From Caenorhabditis elegans (lineage: Eukaryota; Nematoda; Chromadorea; Rhabditida; Rhabditidae), in contig NC_003282.8 in NCBI RefSeq assembly GCF_000002985.6, positions 3,534,001 to 3,598,000 of the forward strand: a stretch of DNA of 64,000 nt, read 5' to 3'. A program made the position numbers and the translations under genes. The notes under the pieces were generated by a model that was not told where the DNA came from, made no database searches, and worked only from the letters and a program-made list of their open reading frames with translations. This document shows, piece after piece, positions 57,801-64,000 of this stretch (positions within the stretch are counted from its first letter, which is position 1; each line of letters opens with the position of its first letter).

Positions 57801-59599
57801 GCTGAAAAATCCAACTTTTTAGATTTTTTTCGCAAAAAAATCAGTTTTTCTGGATTTCTTAGATGACAGGTAAAACTTTTAAAAATTCTATTTTTTTTCT
57901 CCAAAAAGTTCATTTTTTTGGGTTTTTCACGAAAAATCCATGTTTTTTTTTTCATTTTTTATTTATTTTTTCGCTAAAAATTTCATTTTTAAATTTTCTG
58001 CTAAAATACAATTTTTCTAGAATTTTTAGATGAAAAGCAAATTTTTTATCTCTGGAATTCCCTTTTTTTTTGTTAAAAATCCAATTTTTTTTATTTTTCC
58101 GCTGAAAAATCCAACTTTTTAGATTTTTTTCGCTAAAAATTCAATTTTTCTGGTATTTTTAAATGGAAAATCCTACTCTTGAATAAAAATTTTTGATTTT
58201 TTCGCTGAAAAACTCGAAACTTTCTGCATTTTATCGCCAAAAATGCAATTATTTTTATTTCATTCTATTTTTTTTAAATTGTTCTTTCCATATTTTGAAG
58301 CTAACTTTTTTTTTGAAGTTTTTTAAATCCAAATTTTTTCGTTCAAAAAAAAAAACAATTCCGCAGTTTTAGATGAAAAATCCAAATTTTTTGATTTTTT
58401 CGCTAAAAATCAAAATTTTCTCTAATTTTTGAGCATTTTCCAGCTCTTACCGTCGGCGACTCTGGATGCGGCTCCAGCTTAAACCGTCCAATAGCCCATC
58501 CAATATTACACGCACTAGTCGGCACAGTTTGATGAAATTTATACCGAATTTTCCCGTTTTCCGAGACTTCTCGCTTCTCCTCAAGCTCCCCACTGGCCAC
58601 TGGGACCAAATGGGGCTCCAACTCAAAAGTGAGCTCCCAGAGGGCCAACTGATCGGGCTCATCAAGGCAAACAGTCCATTCTCGGGCTCCCGAAATGTGT
58701 GGGGTATGGTAGGTGAATACGTGACAATCGTGTTCGTTAAAATCCACAAATTGTAGTCCACGTGGAGGATCGCGGACTACCGTATCCACACGGAGCCGAA
58801 CCGCTTTCCGATGCTTGATCTTCTTCCGAACCTCTTTCGGAATGAGAATCTGAAGCTCGTAGTCATTTTCGGCGAGCTTTTCGTAGAGCACCGGCTCCAG
58901 ACTTGAAATGCTCTTTTCCTGAGCCAAATCCTTCCAGAAATCCCGCCTGGAATATTCGCATTCCACTCCGTTCAGCGTCACTTTGCTCGCCGAGCCCGGC
59001 ACCTCGTTGGGCAGTAGGGAGCATTTTCCAATGTGCAAATCGAGTTGGTAGAGTGATTTTTCGCACGGGAGCAGCACGATTTCGGTTCGGACATTGAAGC
59101 TTCTGGTGGAGATGTTAAGATTAGAGATTTCGACCTGAAAATTGGAATTTTAGAGGATTTTAACGGAAAAAATCGAATTTTTCTGTTGAACATTGGGAAA
59201 AAATCAGATATTTTTAACAGAAAAATTGACAATTTTGGGTAAAAATTTGCGAGAAGAGAGGTTGGAATTTTCAGCAAAATTTCGCAATTTTCGGTTGAAA
59301 TTCAGATTTTTTTTGCACGTTTTTTTTTTTTGGATTTTCAGTCAATTTTCCACAAAAAGCCTCCGAACCTGCTGGGAAAGTATTCGAAATTTCGATTTTT
59401 CCTCCACACCAGGCACATAGAATTTCTCAGCCGATTCTATAACTGGTGGTGGTTGTAGTGGTGGTGGAGCTTGAGAAGTTGATGCTCCTGGAGCAAGTGG
59501 GGGAGCCGGTGGTGGAGCTCCTTCTCGTGGTTTTGGTGGAAATGGTTTGGCAAACCCGTTGACTCGATCGCCTGACGTTGAAGCTTCCGAAAAATCCAT
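51836..59599 (-). CDS. taf-2: TAF-2, TFIID subunit
   Basis: Exons: 59599-59369, 59134-58451, 57403-56700, 54355-53789, 53257-53162, 52547-51836, giving 997 residues. TAF2 is the large TFIID subunit that helps bind the Initiator/downstream promoter region; it has an aminopeptidase-like fold without catalytic residues. After a proline-rich N-terminus (PPAPPLAPGASTSQAPPP) comes the N-terminal beta domain (VEISNLNISTRSF), then QQTVPTSACNIGWAIG-like text (here HQTVPTSACNIGWAIGRFK). The aminopeptidase-like part has LQFFGCLISPAQWWHWWIP; there is no HEXXH in it. The conserved C-terminal half has FDFNRKRNIVEIEIKQDD, GPLSVVVQEVDGAFTHTIQI, CHSKGRKQRKKKVPLLTGEE and WEYMLRYERDVIAQMEALER, matching TAF2 closely. 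A TTTTTTCAG acceptor ends 15 bases before the ATG, so it is probably trans-spliced. Intron 3 (2.3 kb) holds the large palindrome. Confidence 0.95.
52570..53155. repeat. Degenerate (GTAG)n tetranucleotide tract in taf-2 intron
   Basis: Nearly the whole 614-base intron between taf-2 exons 5 and 6 is made of GTAG/GCAG units (GGTAGGTAGGTAGGCACATAG). On the coding strand this reads CTAC-rich, leaving long stop-free frames that are artefacts. Confidence 0.85.
53290..53700. repeat. GGGCGGAGC / GCCCCGCCC repeats in taf-2 intron
   Basis: At least four blocks of about 130 bases contain TTTTGTGGGCGGAGCTTAGA and TAAGCCCCGCCCATTT in alternating order, with CGATTTTCGG.AAATTTCGA between. The GC core repeats stand out from the A/T-rich intron. 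Single copies of CCCGCCCAT also occur at about 28660 and 36590. Confidence 0.75.
54781..54865. repeat. Telomere-type GCCTAA repeats, left of the palindrome
   Basis: About nine degenerate copies of (A)AGCCTAA/AGCCTGAGCCTAAACC, the complement of the TTAGGC telomere unit of nematodes. It lies 165 bases left of the large palindrome, inside taf-2 intron 3. Confidence 0.75.
55263..55331 (+). pseudogene. tRNA-like sequence in left palindrome arm
   Basis: A box TGGCCGAGTGG (55270-55280) matches consensus exactly. B box GGTTCGGTTCC (55314-55324) differs from consensus at one position and lies in a perfect T arm GTGGG-TTCGGTT-CCCAC. The anticodon arm (TTCGCCTCTTGAGCAGAA) pairs only in its outer bases and no acceptor stem can be drawn. 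A T-run follows at about 55343. So the Pol III promoter looks intact but the tRNA fold does not. Confidence 0.6.
56295..56363 (-). pseudogene. tRNA-like sequence in right palindrome arm
   Basis: The mirror copy of 55263-55331, same A box, B box and broken anticodon arm. It points towards the centre-opposite direction, so the two Pol III promoters are divergent in mirror fashion and each reads outwards from the palindrome centre on its own strand's arm complement. Confidence 0.55.
56597..56697. repeat. Telomere-type GCCTAA repeats, right of the palindrome
   Basis: About ten degenerate units (AAGCCTAAGCCAAAGCCTAGG, GAGCCTGAGCCTAAGCCTGAG) begin directly at the palindrome's right border and end three bases before the taf-2 exon 3 donor. 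Confidence 0.8.
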
Positions 59600-60260
59600 T
59601 TTTAGGTGAAAATCTGAAAAAAAAAAGAAGAGAAATTTCTGGGGAAAAAATTGACTGAAAATGGAGAAATTTTACGATTTTCAAGTGAAAAATTAGGAAT
59701 ATCATAGTTAAAAACCAGTATTTCATAAGTTTTCCTTTGAAAATTAGATTTTTTGGTGAGAAATACATGATTTACGTTTTTAGGTCCAAAAATTTGATTT
59801 TTTTTCAATAAAAAAAACAGTCAAAATTGCACTAATTTTCAGAGGAAAACACTTTAAAAAAAGGCGAAATATCTGAAATATTGTGAAAAAATGGATTAAA
59901 ATATGAAAACGGTGAGAAAACCGATAGAAAAAACAAAATTTTGTGGAAAAAAATGGGTAAAATCAACAATTTTATAAGAAAAAAAAACTAACAAAATATT
60001 AAAAACAGGAACGAAACAGAACAAAAACTAGAAAAAATGGTGAAAAATTGGATTTTTGCGAAATTTTCGACATTTTTTTGACATTTTTCGAGCAGAAATT
60101 CTCAACAAATGAGCAGATATCAAAATTTTTCGACCGAAAATACAAAAAAATTCATTAAAAAAATAGCATTTTCATATATTTTTGGTAGAAAAACGGCATT
60201 TTCTATTCGGAGTTTTGATCAAAAAACGCCAATTTTCATGAATATTCTCCAAATTTTATT

Positions 60261-63200
60261 TTAATACGAGCTAGCCTTGTGCTTCGGAATAAACTGAAAT
60301 CCTTCCGGCGTCGGTCCCAGCAGCCGAGTCGAAATTTCGATCCAATCGTCGGCTTTTTGTGAGGAGAGCAACGTTTCAAGCTCATTTCGACCGCAGAATC
60401 TTGGTGGGCGATCGTTGATCCGTTGGGGAAGTCGTTCAAGGATTCCGACAGGGATGTAGCGGCACTGGAATGATAGAAACTCGAGAAGGAATCGACGGGT
60501 ACGTTCGACGCCTGCATCATCGGATCCCCAGTGGTCGAGACCGTAGTCGACGAATCTGGAAATTTTTTTTTTTAGAAAATTTGAAGAAAATCTGATAAAA
60601 TTGGTTTTTTTAAACCGAAAATTCGATGAAAATTGACTTTTCTTTTACTAAAATTCTAATAAAAATGAGAAAAATTTCTTAAAATCTGAAAAGAAAATAG
60701 TTTTTACTGATTTTATCGATTGAAAAACCCATTTTTGAGCGGGAAAATCGATCGAAAATTGAGATTTTTTCGCGGAAATAAACGTCAAAATTCGGAAACT
60801 TCTGATTTTTAAAAGTTTTTCTGTTGCAAATTTTGCGATTTAAAAACTAGAAATTTTGTGTGAAATTTTACGAACTTAACGTTTAAAAAATTCAGAAACA
60901 TCGTGATTTTCGGGCCACTTTTTTTTTGGAATTTTCAGCTAAAAAGGGCAGTTCTACCGAATTTTCATGAATTTTCAGGAGTTTAATTGCAAATTATAGA
61001 TTTTTTCCAATTTTTCTTATGTTTTAGGCTTATTTTCCAGTCATTTTCTCGAATTTTCAGCTAGAAATCTCCGGAAGTCTCCAATTTCTGCATTTTATTT
61101 TCCAATTTTTATAGATTTCTGGTCAATTTTAAGCCATTTTTTCGAATTTCAAGTTCAAAAATCTCCAAATTTCCATACTTTTTGAGTAAATCAAATCTCT
61201 CAGTTGAACTAATATCCCAAGTCCGTCTCTCATCAATTTCAGTGAAAATCCATGGTTTAATGAGTGCTCCACGTCCAATCATAATTCCATTAACTGGATA
61301 TTGCTCCAGCCGCTCGTAATAGTCTTCCCAGCTCAGAATATCTCCACAAACCCATAAGGGAACAGGTTTTGTAGCTTCTTGAACTGGAAATGTGAAATCC
61401 CAATTGGCGAGCCGTGTGTATCGTTGCTCTTTGCTCCGTGGGTGGAATGTGATGAGGTCAGGTGTATGCCATGAGTGCTTTTTCATGTGCTCCACGTATT
61501 CGGGCGCTGAAAAAAATGTGAATTTTCGACATTTTTCAGTGGGAAAATCGAATTTTTAGGTAATTTTGAGACGGGAAAATTGAATTTTTTTTGACATTTT
61601 TCGGTTGAAAAATCGATTTTTTTCTGAAATTTTTGCATGAAAAAATTGAAATTGAAAGTTTTTCTTTATTTCAATTTTTTTTTTAATTTTTGACTAGAAA
61701 TTCGATGTTTATACGAATCTTGACTTGAAAATTTTAGTTTTTAGGTAAATTTTTTATTTTTAGCTGAAAATAGGTGTTTTTTTTCAATTTCAGACTTTCC
61801 GTCAACTTTCAGAGAGAAATTCCGAATTTCAGTCAATTCTTATTGCGGAAAATATGGTTTTTCAGTCTATTTGAGGCGAGAAATTCAAAATTTCAGGTAA
61901 ATTAAAGAGAAATTTGAAGAAAAAAATTTTGGCGAGAATTTTGAATTTTTTATAATTTTAAAATTATCAAAAAATCGAAAACTTCAATATTATTGAATTT
62001 TTTTGCCAATTCTGGCAGAAAATTCGAAATTTAGCCCATTTTCGGTTAATTTTTAACGGAAAATACAAATTTTCAGTTAATTGTATACAAAAATTGAATT
62101 TTTTAGATTTTTTTTTAGAGAAATGTGATTTTTTTGGGCAGATTTTTTTAAAGATTTTCAGCTCCAAATCTGCACCTTTGAGCACTCCTTCCTTCATTCC
62201 AGTTCGAATTTTCACCGTCAACGGACAGCACCCGCCAAGGACACTTTTCGTGGCGGCGAGCACTTCAAAGAGCTTCTGAGGACGGCTCGGAAGAGCACAA
62301 CCACCTCCTTTTTGATTAACAACATCAATTGGGCAGCCCATATTGATGTCGATGAAGTCAACGTCGAAGTTTTCAACGACGATTTGTGAAGCTTTTGCCA
62401 TTGTATCAGCGAATCCACCGGCCAGTTGAACACCGAAGATCTTCTCGCACGGGTGACGCTGGAAATTCAAATTTTGAGTAAAAAAATTTTAAAAATCTGG
62501 AAATTTTTCGATAGCTTCTAGGTATTTTTCAGGAAAAATTAGCGAATTTTTCGATAATTTTAGAAAAATTTTGGCGGGTATTCAAATTTCTTCAGAAATT
62601 TTTTAATTTTGGCGAAAATTTTAGATTTTCACTGAAAATGTTCAAAAAACTCCAAATTTTTCGTAAATTTATAGGTATTTATTTTTAGGAAAAAGTGGAT
62701 AATTTTTGATTTTTTGCAAAAAAAAATATCGAAAACTACTTTTTTTCAAATTTTTCAAATTTTTAGCTTTTTTACTTCATTTTTAGCTAAAAAAAATTTC
62801 AAAAATCTCTGAAATTATCGATATGTATATGTTGACCATTCGAAAAAATAAAATCCCATTTTCAGAGGTTTTCAGGCTCATTTTTTGCAGTAAAACTTTG
62901 TTTTCATCTCAAAAATCGCCCAATTTCTACCTTAAGCAGACTATACTCCGACGCAGTGCCCGACAGTATACTAGTAGCCAGAGCCATTTCTCCACACGTG
63001 ATATCAGCTCCATAATCAACGCAAATTCTTCGAAACGGGAGATTTCCCACAGTGGTCAACGGAGCCAGATACTTTTTCCCATCAAGTGAGCCCATATTGA
63101 GCGGCTTCTTCTCCCGACACATGGCTCCGACAGTGCTCAGGCTCAGCTCGAGAACCTCGAAATTCTCATTTTTAATCGCTTCCAGTGCTTTTTCCGTCTT

Positions 63201-63459
63201 TTCAAAATCATATTCTCGCTTGCGCAGAGCCACTTGAATTTTCATCGAATGACAATTTGTGGTGGGCTCGTACGGCTTCTCCGGTGATTTTTCAGATTGC
63301 TGACCGGCTTCGTCGAGATGAGCTCCGCCGAAACGACAAGCATAGCTGAATGGACATGCTCCGCGAGCATCGTAGAGGGGACACGCTACGCCGATGTCAG
63401 CAGGTTTTTTGGCAAGAAACGCCGAAATGTCGTGCTCACAGTTGCATTTTTCGCCGAAT
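60261..63459 (-). CDS. tRNA-dihydrouridine synthase, DUS3 type (5' partial)
   Basis: Visible exons: 63459-62931, 62458-62176, 61506-61179, 60555-60261 (477 codons plus stop). The first visible exon starts mid-codon after TTCCAG, so more N-terminal exons lie beyond the window edge. The enzyme reduces uridine to dihydrouridine in the variable loop of tRNAs (position 47 for DUS3) using FMN and NADPH. It opens with CCCH zinc-finger text ([25 protein letters not shown]), found in DUS3/DUS3L only. The TIM-barrel core has [39 protein letters not shown] with the catalytic Cys in [30 protein letters not shown] and the FMN-phosphate motif [15 protein letters not shown]. The C-terminal helical domain ([20 protein letters not shown]) is complete. 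AATAAA overlaps the end of the gene. The taf-2 ATG is about 660 bases downstream on the same strand. Confidence 0.93.
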
Positions 63460-64000
63460 CTGGAAGAAAACATTGATTTTTAGGCGGAAATTTGGAAAAG
63501 ATAAAAAAGAATAGATTTTTCTATGGAAATTTTGATTTTTTTAAACTAAAATTTCGATATTTCGGTTAAAAGTTAGCTATTTTTGGTGATTTTCGATTCA
63601 AAAACTGCTGAAAGTCCATTTTTATGCTTAAATTTTAAAATTTTCTGATATTTTGACGAATTTTACACTGAAAATCAGCGATTTTTTATAAAAATTTTGA
63701 AGTTTTAAAATAATTTATATACGAAAATCTACGCTTTTTGGCGTAAAAATGCGGTTTTTTGACTGAATTTTTTGCATTTAAAATTTCAATTTCGGGATTG
63801 AAACAGCTGTTTTTCGACTTAAACTTGACTTTCTCGGTGAAAATCGAATTTTAATGCATTTTTTTATTGGAATTTGGAAAAAAAAAAAGTTTTTTGGCTG
63901 AAAATCGTATTTTCAGGGCTTTTTCCATTCAAAAACTGCTGAAAGTTAGCTTTTTCTGGTGAACTTCAGCAGTTTTCGTTAGGAAAAAGCTCATTTTCGC
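63460..64000. other. Probable intron of the DUS3-type gene
   Basis: A/T-rich, full of TTTTT/AAAAATC runs with no supported exon. Since the exon at 63459 begins in mid-codon, this should be intron of the same gene extending off the window. Confidence 0.6.

Overview
The window is nematode nuclear DNA. It is AT-rich, and its genes are split by many short introns with GT...TTTTCAG ends. It carries palindromic MITE-like repeats, scattered TTAGGC (nematode telomere-type) units and nematode-only protein families (SPK-domain proteins, a serpentine chemoreceptor). The 937-residue protein read on the minus strand at 17151-23431 is OSM-9 and the minus-strand gene at 51836-59599 is TAF-2. From recall both are on Caenorhabditis elegans chromosome IV, so the source is C. 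elegans or a very close relative.

Layout. 1-9.5 kb (+): two tandem SPK-domain paralogues, the first cut by the window edge. 9.8-13.6 kb (-): an SLC35A-type nucleotide-sugar transporter. 17.15-23.4 kb (-): osm-9, a TRPV channel subunit, with a tRNA-Pro gene in one intron. 23.4-31.2 kb: a long gene-poor stretch with a TA-flanked MITE, a 180-bp tandem repeat and one F-box-like fragment. 31.2-33.8 kb (+): a seven-helix chemoreceptor of the Sra/Srab/Sre superfamily. 34.0-34.5 kb: an 8-bp minisatellite. 34.9-43.6 kb (+): an otopetrin-like proton channel. 44.5-45.1 kb (+): an unrecognised 161-residue gene. 46.0-46.95 kb (+): a five-finger C2H2 protein. 47.1-63.5 kb (-): in transcription order a DUS3-type tRNA-dihydrouridine synthase (5' end off the window), taf-2, a 94-residue single-helix membrane protein and a BORCS6/lyspersin-like BORC subunit. 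Three of these have a good splice acceptor just upstream of the ATG, as expected for trans-spliced, possibly operonic, genes.

Functional themes. osm-9, the chemoreceptor and the otopetrin are membrane proteins of sensory type. The minus-strand run on the right is housekeeping (tRNA modification, TFIID, lysosome positioning). Nothing shows that the two groups act together.

The most unusual structures are non-coding: a 1.57-kb near-perfect palindrome in a taf-2 intron whose arms carry a tRNA-like sequence with Pol III A and B boxes; a second foldback of about 0.95 kb; a recurring intron motif in which the splice donor is part of a GTAAGTGCGCTC repeat; blocks of perfect identity between otherwise diverged SPK paralogues; a GC-AG intron and an AAG acceptor in osm-9; and a 16-G tract in the otopetrin gene. 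All coordinates and exon joins were derived by eye from splice signals and reading frame. CDS entries give the span from first to last coding base, with the exons listed in the text.
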